Source of the DNA: Haliotis asinina
Taxonomy: Eukaryota; Mollusca; Gastropoda; Lepetellida; Haliotidae
Assembly: GCF_037392515.1 (NCBI RefSeq)
Contig: NC_090282.1
Location: 58,614,843 to 58,678,842, forward strand
Direction of reading: 5' to 3'
Length of the DNA: 64,000 bases
Shown here piece after piece: positions 1 through 11,716 of the stretch. The stretch's first letter is position 1. The number at the start of each line of letters is the position of its first letter. The translations under genes were made by a program, and so were the position numbers. Below the pieces are notes generated by a model. The model was not told the DNA's origin and did not search any database. It worked only from the letters and a program-made list of their open reading frames with translations.

Positions 1-642
1 AGGTTGTCTTGGTGAAAAGTGAGGCAGAAGGATGGGATCGTGATGATAATGAAGACAAAACTGCATGATTTATGATCGGGTCCGATGACAAAACTGATCC
101 AAAACAGACATGCTGCTCCATAATATTGTGGTCATTTGGAACGCTGACAAGACAAGACTGTTGTGTCGTAATGAGGCTTCATTGCCAAAACTGAAGGTCC
201 GCCTTCATAGCTCTATAGGGTGTTAGTGATAGCACACCCTTAATTACTCCCTCGCTCACACCGAAAAATTTAATAGTCAAGTGGGTGACTGTCATGTACG
301 ATGGTGTGTCTTCACATATGCAGTCAAATAATGTGTTGAGCCCTTTTCACGTGGGCGATCAAACGCTGAACCATGCTACCCACTATAGCTTTAAATAATA
401 ACACAAGAAAGGTATAAAAGCTACTTTAACTGTTATGATCACATCTCTTTCCAGTTCTACCAATTTCCGCTATGTTATGAGACTCCGGTGTTTCAGAAGT
501 AAGTACAAAGCTTCTAACCTCACAGCTTTACACAAACACACAACGTAATATTTGCACAAACTTCGAAAGGCGCCTTGCCTTTTTTTCTTTCCTTAATATG
601 TCACGTATTGTTGGACTACCAATAGTTATACTCACACACGGC
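1..642. other. no gene seen
   Basis: AT-rich sequence without a supportable gene. There is a weak 7-bp hairpin at 217-240 (agggtgt / acaccct) and a faint, unconvincing resemblance to a minus-strand SINE-A at about 335-400. Confidence 0.5.
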
Positions 643-653
643 AAAAATGACAG

Positions 654-818
654 GGGCGGTGGGGTAGCCTAGTGGCTAAAGCGTTCGCTCGTCACACCGA
701 AGACACGGGTTCGATTCCCCACATGGGTACAATGTGTGAAACCCATTTTCTGGTGTCCCCCGCCATGATATTGCTGGAATATTGCTTAAAAGCGGCGTAA
801 AACTAAACTCACTCACTC
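654..818 (+). mobile_element. SINE-A, full length, with target-site duplication
   Basis: A tRNA-headed short retroposon of 165 bp. The pol III A box (tagcctagtgg) is at 665-675 and the B box (ggttcgattcc) at 708-718. A short body follows, then a tail containing gcaatatt-type sequence on the opposite strand and ending in cactcactca. The insertion is flanked by a perfect 11-bp direct repeat, aaaaatgacag, at 643-653 and 819-829, which is direct evidence of LINE-mediated retroposition and fixes both ends. The family recurs at 8739, 15648, 20334, 42131, 47820 and 48111. I recognise the sequence as an abalone-type SINE, but the family name used here is my own label. Confidence 0.92.
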
Positions 819-829
819 AAAAATGACAG

Positions 830-1542
830 ACATTCAGAAGGAAGGTCGAGGTTGAGGGAAAACATAATGAAAGTTTTATCATTAGTCATATTGGGTGTTC
901 ACGTTTTATTAAAAACACATATTGTGGGGGTTTTTTTTCACAACCTGTGTATTTAACGTGTTTATAGTTCTAATCCTCATCCACATGAAAACATACACAT
1001 CAATGTCTGATAGTGTTTCCCAATTTATATATTATGCAAAGCCTAGGGGCTGATAAAAGCACTTATGCAACCTCGTCCTTTATAAGTTATGTTGCATGTA
1101 CCCTTCAGTAATTTCTGTCCGGAAGGATTACCTTACTCGCGTACGTTGTGTGTGCAAACATAAATGTCAGGCACATACGTCCGGATGTCATTTATGCAGA
1201 TATATATTAAAATACACTTTCATTTCCTTACAAATAGGCTTGAGATTATGCCACATGCGACCACACCATGTAGAGGCAAAAGCCTGTGCAAGAAGGTACC
1301 CAGTATTGACTATTCTCCGAAGCAGATTCCATTTGGTGTCATGCGCACATATCGTGGTGACGGACAGTCACACATGTAGCTGAGAATGTCGTTGCTGCAA
1401 TCAGCTGTGACATCATGACTGTACCTATCTTTAGATAAATAAAATATAATCTATTGTAATCAAATCCCCCTTACTATTTGTGTTTGTTCAGTTTTATAAG
1501 AGATGATGACAATAAAACAAAATGTATTTCACCCTGACGTCA
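830..1542. other. no gene seen
   Basis: Nothing recognisable. A 95-codon open frame at 1096-1383 resembles no family I know and overlaps another frame of similar length, as expected by chance. Confidence 0.5.
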
Positions 1543-1805
1543 GCTTCAGTTCACTTCTTACATAAATTATCGTGCCTCATGCTGGCTTTAGTTTGCTGCT
1601 TCTATATGAAGCTTCAGGTTAGTTTCAGTTTAATGTTTCTATATAAGGCGTCAAGGTGGTCTCGGTTTATTGTTAATATATTATGCTTAAAGGTGGCTTC
1701 AATTTAGTTCTCATATCAACTGACTTCAGTTGGCTTCAACGTATTACTCTTTATAGTTTCACGTTGGCCTCGGTTCACTGCTTGTATGTGAAGCTTTAAG
1801 GAAGG
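1543..1805. repeat. degenerate 36-37 bp minisatellite, about 7 units
   Basis: Seven diverged tandem units are visible at about 1543-1586, 1587-1622, 1623-1660, 1661-1697, 1698-1734, 1735-1768 and 1769-1805. Each begins with a form of ttcagtttaytgctt and ends near a form of ttcaggttggc. Divergence between neighbours is high, so the array is old. A short open frame running through it (1522-1707) has no coding signature. Confidence 0.7.
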
Positions 1806-2364
1806 GCAAAGTTTTCATGAAACTTCTTTTGACGTTACAAACTGGCATCAACGACTGTTTTTGACGCCATGGCAATATTATAGAACTTCTGCAGCGAACA
1901 GATGCATTCTTGCTGAAAGGATTCGTGCATTCGCATGCATGCTACATGTGCTCATGCTGCAGGTCCTTAGCCCTTATTTACGAGGTCGTAGCTCAATGAA
2001 ATCGATTGTCTTGGCGAGGAACGATGTTATGCATACGTCCATATCAGGTTTTGGGTGGGTACTGAGTAATTAATGTTACCATTAGGCGGCAGACGCCAGA
2101 TCTATTTCAGGTTTTGACGAGTTAGGCCATTCGCACAGCAACGAACTGTTATACACTGCGTCCAAATGACGTGAAACATAACGTTTATTTCAGTTAAAAA
2201 CAACTGACTGTACACATCTTATACCCAAAGATGAGAGCCTTAGAGGTAGTACAGGCATCGCGACACGCAACGTCAACATTGTACATGTTACCTGACTACT
2301 TGAGAGTCATGCTGTATTTAATGTCACTGTAAATAGCAGTAGGTCAGCAAGGATGTTCACCTTT
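1806..2364. other. no gene seen
   Basis: No open frame or repeat that I can support. Confidence 0.5.
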
Positions 2365-2475
2365 TTTGATCACACTCCATATCATGAGGGAGGCAGCAGG
2401 CAAGGGTCTGTACATTGTAACCATGTGGGTAATCAACTCATGACCAGGACCTTCACCATTACTGTAGGGCAACAC
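2365..2475 (-). mobile_element. SINE-A, strongly decayed
   Basis: The best-preserved block is 2411-2436, acattgtaaccatgtgggt followed by aatcaa, which matches the reverse complement of the SINE-A B-box region with few changes. To the left, atatcatgaggg-like sequence matches the body, and to the right the spacing fits the tRNA-like head. The tail and flanking duplication are not detectable. Confidence 0.5.
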
Positions 2476-2739
2476 CGTCGCCAGAGAAAAAAAATCCGAA
2501 AATGACTCAATGAGTGAAAGACATGGACCTCTGTGGAAATCCATTATCACAGATATCGTCTAGGTAATTCATAAATAGAACCTGGGGTGACACAGTTTCC
2601 TGTTCATAGCTCCTTACTTGTGCCCGGATGCGGTGGTTACGAGTTACTTTCCAAAATGTATGAATGTCCACCTCCAGTAGCTCCTCTGTTAACCTTTCAC
2701 TTTCAGACAAAGCTACGTGACAATCTATCACCATCCATT

Positions 2740-2975
2740 TCTTACTCCACATCGTTCTCTCCACCTTTCTCCCCTTGTCTTTATATCTTCTACATGTTCA
2801 CCAATTTTACTCACTCGCAAGCTCATCCTTCCCTCAGTCTTCTTTCTCCATAACCTCTCTTTGAATCCCTCATTCCCCCTGTTTTTCTCTCCACCATTAT
2901 TCTGAACCTCCCCTCTCCACTTTGTGTAACTCTTCATCTTTCCCAGTTCATCTCACTTGTTTCTTTTGCGGATGC
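2740..2975. other. pyrimidine-rich tract
   Basis: The plus strand is strongly enriched in C and T for about 230 bases (runs such as ctctccacc and ttccccctg). Several open frames cross it on both strands because few stop codons can form. It could be a degraded low-complexity repeat or a polypyrimidine regulatory tract; the sequence does not decide. Confidence 0.5.
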
Positions 2976-3032
2976 AAGCTGATCTTAATATAATAAAGTT
3001 GAGCAATACATTTAAACCAGATGTAACAGTTT

Positions 3033-3522
3033 ATGATTCTTAATACACACATTCAGACTTCAGAGATAACAAATAATGATAGTCTTGTGATCTTCGCCTC
3101 CCGTCTCATGGTGCCAGCCTACACCGAAGGAATGAATGCCTTGATAGCTAACCAAACATTGGAGCCAACATCTCCAATCTGTTAGCCTTGGCTAAGGCGG
3201 ATAAATCTCAATGGGTCACCATGAATATTCGAATCCCCAAGCCCTCTGATGTGAAAGCAATTGGCATGGACGGAATCTTGTATGTCAGGGAAAACGATTT
3301 GTACCTGTTTTCAAAATCAATGGTCTTTATTCCCCAATTACGACTGGAGAAGAGACGGTCGTTTTGCTCTAAATCAGGCTCAGACAGTTTTTAGTTGAAA
3401 AAGAACTGATATCAGGACGGGAGGGAACGGATTTTGAGAAAAACCTTAAACCCCTCACAGTCGAAATTGAAATTGATTTCAAGATTTTTTCAGCTGATTT
3501 AGTCGAAGACAATTACGCATAA
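3033..3522 (+). pseudogene. possible decayed coding fragment, family unknown
   Basis: Three plus frames carry protein-like sequence end to end. Frame 3 runs from 3033 to a stop at 3183, and includes ASRLMVPAYTEGMNALIA. Frame 2 then covers about 3152-3394, including KPSDVKAIGMDGILYVREN. Frame 1 covers about 3300-3522, with a stop at 3370, and ends at the stop at 3520. The hand-over between frames with little loss of coding-like character suggests a gene or transposon ORF broken by two frameshifts and one stop. Residue order is not random-looking, but I recognise no domain. Alternatively it is a chance run; evidence is suggestive only. Confidence 0.3.
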
Positions 3523-5730
3523 CATTAAATTCAAAACCGACCAAACTAATGATGCGCTTTAAAGTGTTTGTAAATCTTGATAGCATTGTAGGACTTTGGT
3601 CAAACTCTACCTTTGATTGTACATTGCTTAGTGTCGGATGAGTGAATACCTGATGGAGCAAATGGCGAAATGCGACATTTTAATTTATGTGTTACAATAT
3701 ATCTGATTTTGAAAACTAACCAGAAGTGAACTTGGAAGCTTACTTTTGTTTTCTTCATGCCATAGGGTATATACCAGAATTAAATTGTTGTTTTTTTTAA
3801 ATTCGAACTCGAAATCAGAATATTGTGGAAGTGCATAGAAAATTGCGTCCTCTCATTTCAACATACCCAGTGTCATTTTCGGTGATATTTACAAACACAA
3901 ATCCAGTATGCAGCCTTATGTCAGTTTTTCTTTAATTTCTTTCACCACACGTGTCTATTTCATCACAATAACAAATGTCACAAGGACAATTAAATAGTTT
4001 GTTTCATAAACACACCAATGAACAGTCCAACAGACCCTTCAGACTACTGAATTTCGTCGAATAACACGATGCGACTGCACACATAAGTACAAAAGGGGTA
4101 ACTTGCATCACTCTGTTCAAATCCAGGCAAAATTTTTTTTAAAAAATTAGAAAATTGAAATAAGAAAGGACAACCACAGTTGCATAGTGGAGAAATCGTG
4201 TTAATCTTTGGTGTGTCCCCTTGAAGACCACATGACCATGAGTAACAGAGGAATTCGTTATAAAACACAGTTTGGAGACGGTATAATGAGTAAGGTAGCA
4301 CCTTGCACACCATCCTGCAAGGAAACGAGACAAACCACTTGGTATGAACAATACAATAGTATCATTACAGTCGGTCACTACACCTACACCACCAGCATAT
4401 TCCAAAAAACAAGTATCAGACACACGATTCATATTCTCACATAGAATACTCACAGATTCATCGAATGAAAAATTAATGAAGTGTGTAATCCTTAAAATAC
4501 CTCAGTCTACCAAACTCTGTAGAAATAATTACGTCAATGATTAGATACACATCTGTCAAGATGAAGTACCTGCCTTCCTATAACAAATAAAAACACCAAT
4601 AACCAAACTAACTTTGGCAAAAAGACTGGTGTTTTATGCCAAACCGTTGCACAGCTATTAAATCAATGACACAGGGCTGACAAAAGAAGCTGTTTTAAGA
4701 CAGTAATAAGATTCTTTCACATGGAGACAAAGCTTACTGAAAATCACAGACATCATAATCCAATTACCAGCGGCTCGATAAAAGAGTGATGGATGGGCAT
4801 TTGGTGGAAACATTTTTGATCACACTCTGGGGATGTTTAAACTACGAATGATTTATATCTAATTTTGTTACCTTTGCTATAAACACCTTTATTTTGTGTT
4901 AGATTTGCGTTGTATTGAACGACTAATTGATTCGTGTATGTTTTATTTGTAGCAGCTTTGTAACCAGTCAGTCGGTGTGATTCCAGCAGTAGTCACTGCG
5001 ATTAGTGCGTGGAGACAGACTGTCACAAGAATCGTTCATCCGATTGTATTATAGGTTTAGTTTACTCTGCAATTGAGTGCCTCAAGCAATGAAGACGTTA
5101 GTCAAATGAAATGAAATTAATCATTGCTACATTGCTAACTTGAATTTCGTATGATTTCAGGTTTTGATGCAAAATCCAGACTCTGACTGAGACACAAGAA
5201 ATTGAAACAGGAAACTGATTCAGCCATTTAGACCAAACATCATTCTGAGCAGCCCTCGAGTATCTGGATATGGGCAACTGGTTTAGGTATTCTCCATTGT
5301 TCTTTTTTAATGAAAACCGATGAATAATATTGCACAAATTTAAATGACTAATTACAAAGGATATCACATTTCTAAATGTATGCAACAAATATTTAAAAGT
5401 GCTGAACGTAACTATTGCTCTCAAGCATTAATCTGCATAGATCTATATGTCCGAACCGTAGCTTCTGTGACGTTACATATAAACTCAGTTACTTCCTCGT
5501 CCCAGAAAACGGATAGTGTTGATATGTTTCTATCAAAGATGACGTAACTGAAGATATATATCTGGGACTCGTGGGTCAATCAATACTGGCATGGTCTGGC
5601 TATGGCTACTCTGTGGGACTAAACGTCTGTTTACGATAAAAGATTTTACTGAAGTATACGTTTCCTCTGAAACTGAATCTTAATACAAGAGGGGTAACTA
5701 ATTTTAACAAACGGCGGTTCAAACTGAAGC
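3523..5730. other. no gene seen
   Basis: Short overlapping open frames only (for example 4044-4453 and 5098-5424), on both strands and without recognisable domains. No repeat supported. Confidence 0.5.
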
Positions 5731-5992
5731 GGCCCGTGAAGGTCCAGGGGTAGAATAGGCCTTCAGCAACCCATGCTTGCCATAAAAGGCGACTATGCTT
5801 GTCGTAAGAGGCGACTAACTGGATCGGGTGGTCAGGCTCGCTGACTTGGTTGATACATGTCGTCGGTTCCCAATTGAGATCGATGCTCATGTTGTTGATC
5901 ACTGGATTGTCTGGTCCAGACTCGATTATTTACAGACCGCCGCCATATAGCCGGAATATTGCTGAGTGCGGCGTAAAACTAAACTCACTCAA
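5731..5992 (+). mobile_element. SINE-B, full length, with target-site duplication
   Basis: A 262-bp short retroposon that starts ggcccgtgaagg and ends in the tail gcgtaaaactaaactcactc. It is flanked by a perfect 12-bp duplication, tcaaactgaagc, at 5719-5730 and 5993-6004, so both ends are exact. The head has no convincing tRNA-like A box; ggttcccaatt at about 5866 is only a loose B-box match, so its promoter class is uncertain. The last ~60 bp nearly match the end of SINE-A. The open frame 5850-6194 starts inside it and is an artefact of the element. Confidence 0.92.
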
Positions 5993-6004
5993 TCAAACTG
6001 AAGC

Positions 6005-6568
6005 ATACATGCTGACTGAAGTGAAACTCGAAAGATGGGGTTATAAAAAGGTGATGCTGGCATCTAAACTGGGTTTTGTACTTACTTCTGTACTCTTGTA
6101 CAGTTTCAATAAGGTTTGTACATTTCGGGACAATTCGAATTTTCAAAAGTATACTTTCTTTTACCCAGTAGTTCAAATACGTATGAGCACCTAAATAATA
6201 GGATAAATGTGACAGACTATAGCAGTGGCTAACATTTGCTGGAAATGCGTGATGCCTTCACAGGATGCAACTGGTTCACCATGACTTATGAAAGATACAT
6301 GTGAACAGTCTTAACTTTAATGTTTGAACAAACCAGCATCACTGTATGTTAAAGTAATGTGTTCATGCACAAAATCAAATCTGAGTTTGGGAAGACCGGT
6401 ATTAGGGAATTAGAATATGCTGAAAACAATTGTAACCGTACATTATAGACGCTTAACGCTTAGATGTATATATGTGACATTCCATAAGGATTGTCCTTCA
6501 AGACAATATTAGCGAGATTTGTACAGTCTACTTCTAGTCGGGTATTTCTCGTATTCAATTACAAAACA
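6005..6568. other. no gene seen
   Basis: No supportable feature. Confidence 0.5.
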
Positions 6569-6677
6569 GGGCCTAGATTTTCGAAGCTTTCTTAGCGCTA
6601 ATATAGTCGTAAGTGGGATGCATTAACGTTAACATCTGACTATAGTAGCGCTAAAAGAGCTTAGAAAATCCAGGCCC
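6569..6677. mobile_element. foldback MITE, 109 bp
   Basis: Two ~45-bp arms are near-perfect inverted repeats. The left arm begins gggcctagattttcgaagc and the right arm, read on the other strand, begins gggcctggattttctaagc. Both contain ttagcgct and atagtc. The whole element can fold into one hairpin with a short loop near 6615-6632. No coding capacity. A single arm of a related element sits at 54910-54966. This is typical of non-autonomous DNA transposons. No clear target-site duplication is seen. Confidence 0.82.
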
Positions 6678-8738
6678 AGATGTTGCAAAATGGCATGACG
6701 ACCATCTCGCCATGATCAGGTAAAAAGCAAAGGTACAAATGTACACAACTTGTTCCGTCGTGGTTGTAACCAGACAACCGAGAGCTCGTCACAAATGTAC
6801 CTATGGGAAAAACTCAAAACCCCTGTATATATTCATTTAACACAGTATGCATTCCATTGGTTTGCATATCGCAATATGAATTCATTCACCTGATTGGTAA
6901 ACCCAATCTTATTTATTATTAATATTTATCTATTCAAGAAAGGTCATGTGTAATAAACCAGTGTAACAACTGCGCTGGAAGAGTTGTAAATAGAGTAACG
7001 TTTCAGGTGAACTTACAAATGAGAATACAATAAGGTTTCTGTATACAGAACATCGTCTGTATTCTATGACAGTGCAACGATTTGGTGTAGACAATAACAC
7101 TGCCCTCAAGCAATAGGGAGATGCAATAAATGCGTATGTGACAAGCAGGCGGGATAAGTAATCTGGACGAATACACGTGGTTGCTACAGGTAAATTGGCA
7201 ATTAAGCACATGCAATACACGCTGACCATGAAATCAATACCACAACTGTTCACATGTGGCTCGTAGAGCGATTTAGTTCAGCAAGACACCATCACAACGC
7301 AATTCGCACGAAGAAATTGAACTTTTCAATATTTAAACGACAACGTGTTTCCCTCTTGTTTCAAATGGAATGTTCTGGAGAGCGTTCCCATACATTCAAA
7401 TTGGGGTCATTTGTCAGGTCGTGGCTCATCTAATACGCGTCAAGCAGCAGTAGATGTTAGCGACATTCGATAGATTAGACACAAAATATTCACAACAGTT
7501 CGTGTCACATTTTCACCTATATTTGCCTTGTGTAAGCCTTTTACTAAATTTCGTGTCAACAGCAACTTGCTATCAACAAAGGCAGAACGTGCTAGAATTT
7601 CCACCCCACAAATACAATCTGAAAACTACAGCGTAGGAGGCAGCAGACCTGTACTTGAGCTTGTTCAGCAAAACACGGACTATCCACAAAGAGCCATTTC
7701 TCAAACAATTGGACTTTAGGAGACTTGCTCAAAAAAACACAAGACATTAGACGTACTGTGGTTCATTATCGAATATTTATGATCATGTTTAAGAGAATGT
7801 TTTTAACTTGGAACAAGTTTGTTGTTTTTCCCTCTTTTTTGTGAGATGTGCAAAATGGAATATATGCTAACCGTCGAGTAGTATTACATGTGCTATTTTG
7901 ACAAGGCGCCTCACAGCACTGTCATTAAAGCTAAACGCGGCGTTGCTCATTGTGTATTTCATTTTTGCTTTATGATTAAGCTGTCTCAACTGAAGCAATT
8001 ACATGACATGTTTGTAATTTTTATTTCTTGATATCAAATATTAAGTGTTCACGAATCAATATTTATATTCGTTTCTAAAGCATTTTATTTGGCTTATGGT
8101 TTATTCGTAGCAAGTGTATTATACACAGATACGCCACTGACTGTCAGATGCCTTAAAGCAAGATGAGGTTGTGTGCTGAAAAGGACTCGCAAGTAGGTCA
8201 CGGCATTAAGTACTCGACGTGACAAACAACGTTTCATAGCTTTTGGAATGGTCTCATGGTTGTCAGTTGACAGTGAGGAACCGAAAATTGTTGAGGGAAT
8301 AATAAATATCCGATCTAACCATCCCCAAATTAGTCAAATATTACCACTGCCAACAGCTGTGACAGCCAAACGTGGTTGTAAACTTGGTCCGGTCTAATAA
8401 TGTCATATTTGGATCTCGAGGGTGGATGAGTGGGGGAATCCAGTGCTGATATGACAAAATGTCTTGAAAAAAACGTGGGCCGGTGCGCATACCTGCAATC
8501 CCCCCACCGTTACCCCAACTGAGTTCTATGATTCTCATGCATTTTCATGGGACACTGTCCATACCACCCGGTGTTAAACCCACCTACACGGACAGTATTT
8601 CTAGTATCTTATGTGTGTTTCGTTATGATAAAATGCAAGACGCATATTTTAGCTAACCCAAAATATACAGTTTGACTTACAGATATTTTGGAATAACATT
8701 ATTTTCATTTTAACATTTACATATTGAAACAGCTGAAG
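6678..8738. other. no gene seen
   Basis: Only short random-looking open frames (such as 6930-7253, 7454-7719 and 8341-8538). No repeat supported. Confidence 0.5.
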
Positions 8739-8895
8739 TGAGTGAGTGAATGAGTTTGGTTTTACTAACCTTTTAGCAATATCTTAGCTATATCACGGCG
8801 GGGACACCAGAAATGGGCTTCGCACTTTTTACCCTTGTTGAAATTGAACCCAGGTCATCAGCATGACAAGCTAGCCCATTGCCATTGAAGCGGTT
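8739..8895 (-). mobile_element. SINE-A, diverged
   Basis: Reads from the (GAGT)n tail at 8739, through the atatcacggcgggg body and the gggcttcgcac segment, to a decayed tRNA-like head. The B box is degraded (ttgaaattgaaccc in reverse sense) and the A-box end is nearly unrecognisable. Confidence 0.8.
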
Positions 8896-9239
8896 GAAAG
8901 AATTTTCATATTTAAACCGTACGTCGGTTTGTAAGAACCAAGGTGACAATGATAAATAACTTTAACCATGAACACATAGAACCATCGCCAGAAAACTGAC
9001 AGCTCGGAAAAAAGTCATTATATTATCTGAAAATTGATGGTGTAAAAAACTCACATCTGCAAAAAAAGGATTTATACAGGGAAGAATAAGGAGCTTAGCT
9101 GTTTTCGTAATTGTTTAATCGTTTGGAAAAGCAGTTTGAACAATTGTTGTACAGTGCTTGAACAGATCAAGAAGCACGTATGACAGTAAGAAACAAAAGA
9201 TTAACCGTTACAGCCGGAGACAGATTTTGGTTGGTTTGT
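8896..9239. other. no gene seen
   Basis: No supportable feature. Confidence 0.5.
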
Positions 9240-9430
9240 TGTTTACCACATCATACAGCAATATTCCAGAACTATGGCGATGGTCTAATCGAGCTATCCC
9301 GTGATCAACATCATGAGCATCGATGTACGCAACTGGGAAACGATGACATTTGCCAGCCAAGTCTGCAAGCCTGATCTGCCAATCCCGTTAGTCGCCTCTT
9401 ACGACAAGCATGGGTCTTCACGGATAGATT
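9240..9430 (-). mobile_element. SINE-B with ggttgg-type tail, internally deleted
   Basis: The body is clear on the minus strand (agcaatattccag, gatcaacatcatgagcatcg, cccgttagtcgcctcttacg). The 3' end has a ggttggtttgttgttta-type tail at 9228-9245 instead of the gagtgag tail, and the 5' part jumps from acaagcatgggt straight to cttcacgg, so about 45 bp of the usual head is missing. The open frame 9180-9374 lies across it and is not a gene. Confidence 0.82.
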
Positions 9431-9715
9431 AATAGGGAACAGAATTTCTAATCCAGTTCAGTAATGACGTTGTAATACAATAGACACAAATATTCTAGGT
9501 CGTTAGTATTCACCTCATCTGATAGTCGCGTTCTGTGCAAGAAACCATGGGATATATATAATTTAGTGAGCACGGCAAGAGGTAACAAGAAATAGGTTTG
9601 AGACATTGAAAACACTTGGAGATCGAATCCAGACCTTTGACGGAACTAGCAAAACCGTTTACTATTAAACTACCAACATGATACTCTGACAGGATGAATA
9701 TAGTCTTAGATGTTT

Positions 9716-9978
9716 TGAGTAAGTTTAGTTTTACGCCGCACTCACCAATATTCCAGCTATATGGCGGTGGTCTGTAAATAATCGACTCTGGACCAGACAA
9801 TCCACTGACCAACAACATGAGCATCGATCTGCGCAAATGGGAACCGATGACATGTGTCAACCAAGTCAGCGAGCCTGACCACCCGATCCCATTAGTCGCC
9901 TCTTACGACACGCTGAGTCGAGTTTTATGGCAAGCATGGGTTGCTGAAGGCCTATTCTTCCCCTGGACCTTTACGGGT
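9716..9978 (-). mobile_element. SINE-B, full length
   Basis: A complete minus-strand copy from the tail (tgagtaagtttagttttacg) to the head (ccctggacctttacgggt). Flanks 9708-9718 (ttagatgtttt) and 9978-9988 (taagatgtctt) agree at 9 of 11 positions and are a plausible worn target-site duplication. The open frames at 9510-9860 (-) and 9817-10074 (+) are element-derived. Confidence 0.88.
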
Positions 9979-11167
9979 AAGATGTCTTGCATGAGAGGGA
10001 AGTACATCTGCCATTCTGCACGAACAGGTGATACCATTCCCCCACGTGGATCTACGTTCACCGTTTGTCTTTAAACCTTGTTTGACATATTGGGAATTGG
10101 GCCTTCTTTCCGAAATGATTGATTCAGCGTGTAACTCTTTTTTCTAACTCAATTCATTACAACGAACGAATTCTGGATGATTAGCCAAGGTACAATGTTT
10201 CCCTCGGGTCCAGAAGTTCAGCAGAGCCTCAACTATCCTACGGGGATGATTCACAACCCACAGTTCGCCATTCATAAAGGAAGATATTCATTTCTACTGT
10301 ATTCTGGGCGTACTAAAGACAAAGATGGGTCATGCAGTTCAAACTTTACCTCATGGTCCAGTGAGGCTGGACCATACTGACCCTAAATCATAGCAGCAGT
10401 TTATTGTTCGTTTGGACAGAGGCTTTCTGCCTGACCGATCTAACTGATGGATTAATTTTCAAATCTGATAGCCTCAACGATCCATAGTTGATTAATATTC
10501 GTTTTCTACATTGCGTGTTACAAGAACACATAATCTCGATGCTAAACACGTAAACATCAGAGCGATATCAATCACTGTCCTTGAGGAACGAGAGAAAGTC
10601 TTTCTTCGGAACTTTTAGTCAGAGGAAGTTCCAGCCAGACAGTTCGTATACACAGATTGTGATTTGGTACCGTGTGATGAATACTGCCGGCAAGTGCACA
10701 GACAAGTTTGGAAAAAAAAACAAATCTGTAAAAAAAACCTCATAAAATATTTATCAATAAGTTGACGGCTTGGCATTGAGACCAATCCCGCCACTAGAAA
10801 GGACTTTGGAGATGTTCCAGCATAAGAATGAGACTGAAATGCCACATAACCTAGAGGCTGATCTTTCCAAACTGTAAAGTTTTTTTTAAGAATGAAAAAA
10901 ATGTTTAGTAGTACTACTAGTAGCTTCAACAGAAAATTAATCATGTCCTCCCCGTGTCTTATCACAACGTTATCTCAAATCTGAGAAGATTGCCGCACAT
11001 TCTTACATTTCCAAAGACATTGCACCTGTGCGTGATTAGCGAACGCATATATGCGATATTGTGCACACTCATGAAGTGAAGTATTACACAACGAACACAT
11101 GTATATATACGATATTTTACAAACGATCTGATGTTATAAACGTCAGTACTCAGGAAGAACTTTCTAA
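9979..11167. other. no gene seen
   Basis: Open frames at 10177-10380 (+) and 10615-10965 (-) have no recognisable domain. Several A/T homopolymer runs occur. Confidence 0.5.
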
Positions 11168-11455
11168 CAGACATCGCTATCAACGTTATTAATTTACATA
11201 TCCACCGCCGTGTTGTGCTGAGCTAAACAAGCAAACGTCAATGCATGGGATCTTATTCTCATTAGAAATCAAACACTCAAACCACACCTACTCACTCATT
11301 AAGAAACGGCACCACCGTCTAGTATTACCTGGGGAACAAAAACATCTGATACTGCTGTCAGGAGGAACAAAATCGCCTTATGTCATCAGTCAATAGACAC
11401 GCCTGATGTGTACATGGTCATTCCCTACCAGACAACAGCACCTGTTGTCACCACT
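11168..11455. repeat. dispersed repeat D, copy 1
   Basis: About 290 bp that align with 17797-18356 over several blocks: ccgtgttgtg, caatgc(a/c)tgggatctta, cac(t/c)cattaagaaa-like sequence, accaccgtct, acatct(g/c)atactg(c/a)tgtca, and (c/a)agacaacagcacctg. Identity by eye is roughly 75-80%. No coding potential. The element type is unknown to me. Confidence 0.7.
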
Positions 11456-11520
11456 AAACTCACAAAATAGCAAATTCTGTTTTCCTCAACTACCCTCAAG
11501 CATAGAAACAATGACTGGAT

Positions 11521-11716
11521 GACTGAGTATAGTTTCGCCGCACTCACTATTCCTGAAAATGACAGCGGTCTGGAAATAATCGAATCTGGAAGACAGTCCA
11601 GTGATCAACATAATGGGCGTAGATCTTTGCAACTGGGATACGATGACATGTGTCAAACTAGTCAGCGAGCCTGACGCTCTGATCCCGTTAGACACCACTT
11701 ACGACAAGCATGGGTT
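11521..11716 (-). mobile_element. SINE-B, 5'-truncated
   Basis: Matches the SINE-B body from a worn tail (gactgagtatagtttcgccg) to acgacaagcatgggtt, where it stops; the 5' third is missing. Substitutions are frequent. The open frame 11486-11698 (-) is derived from it. Confidence 0.82.

Noticed and set aside
335..400. Faint SINE-A-like stretch (cacgtgggcgatcaaac)
   Set aside because: Only about 13 of 17 positions agree and the order beyond that breaks down.
4814..4828. 15-mer tttttgatcacactc also at 2366
   Set aside because: AT-rich chance match is likely, and the flanks do not align.
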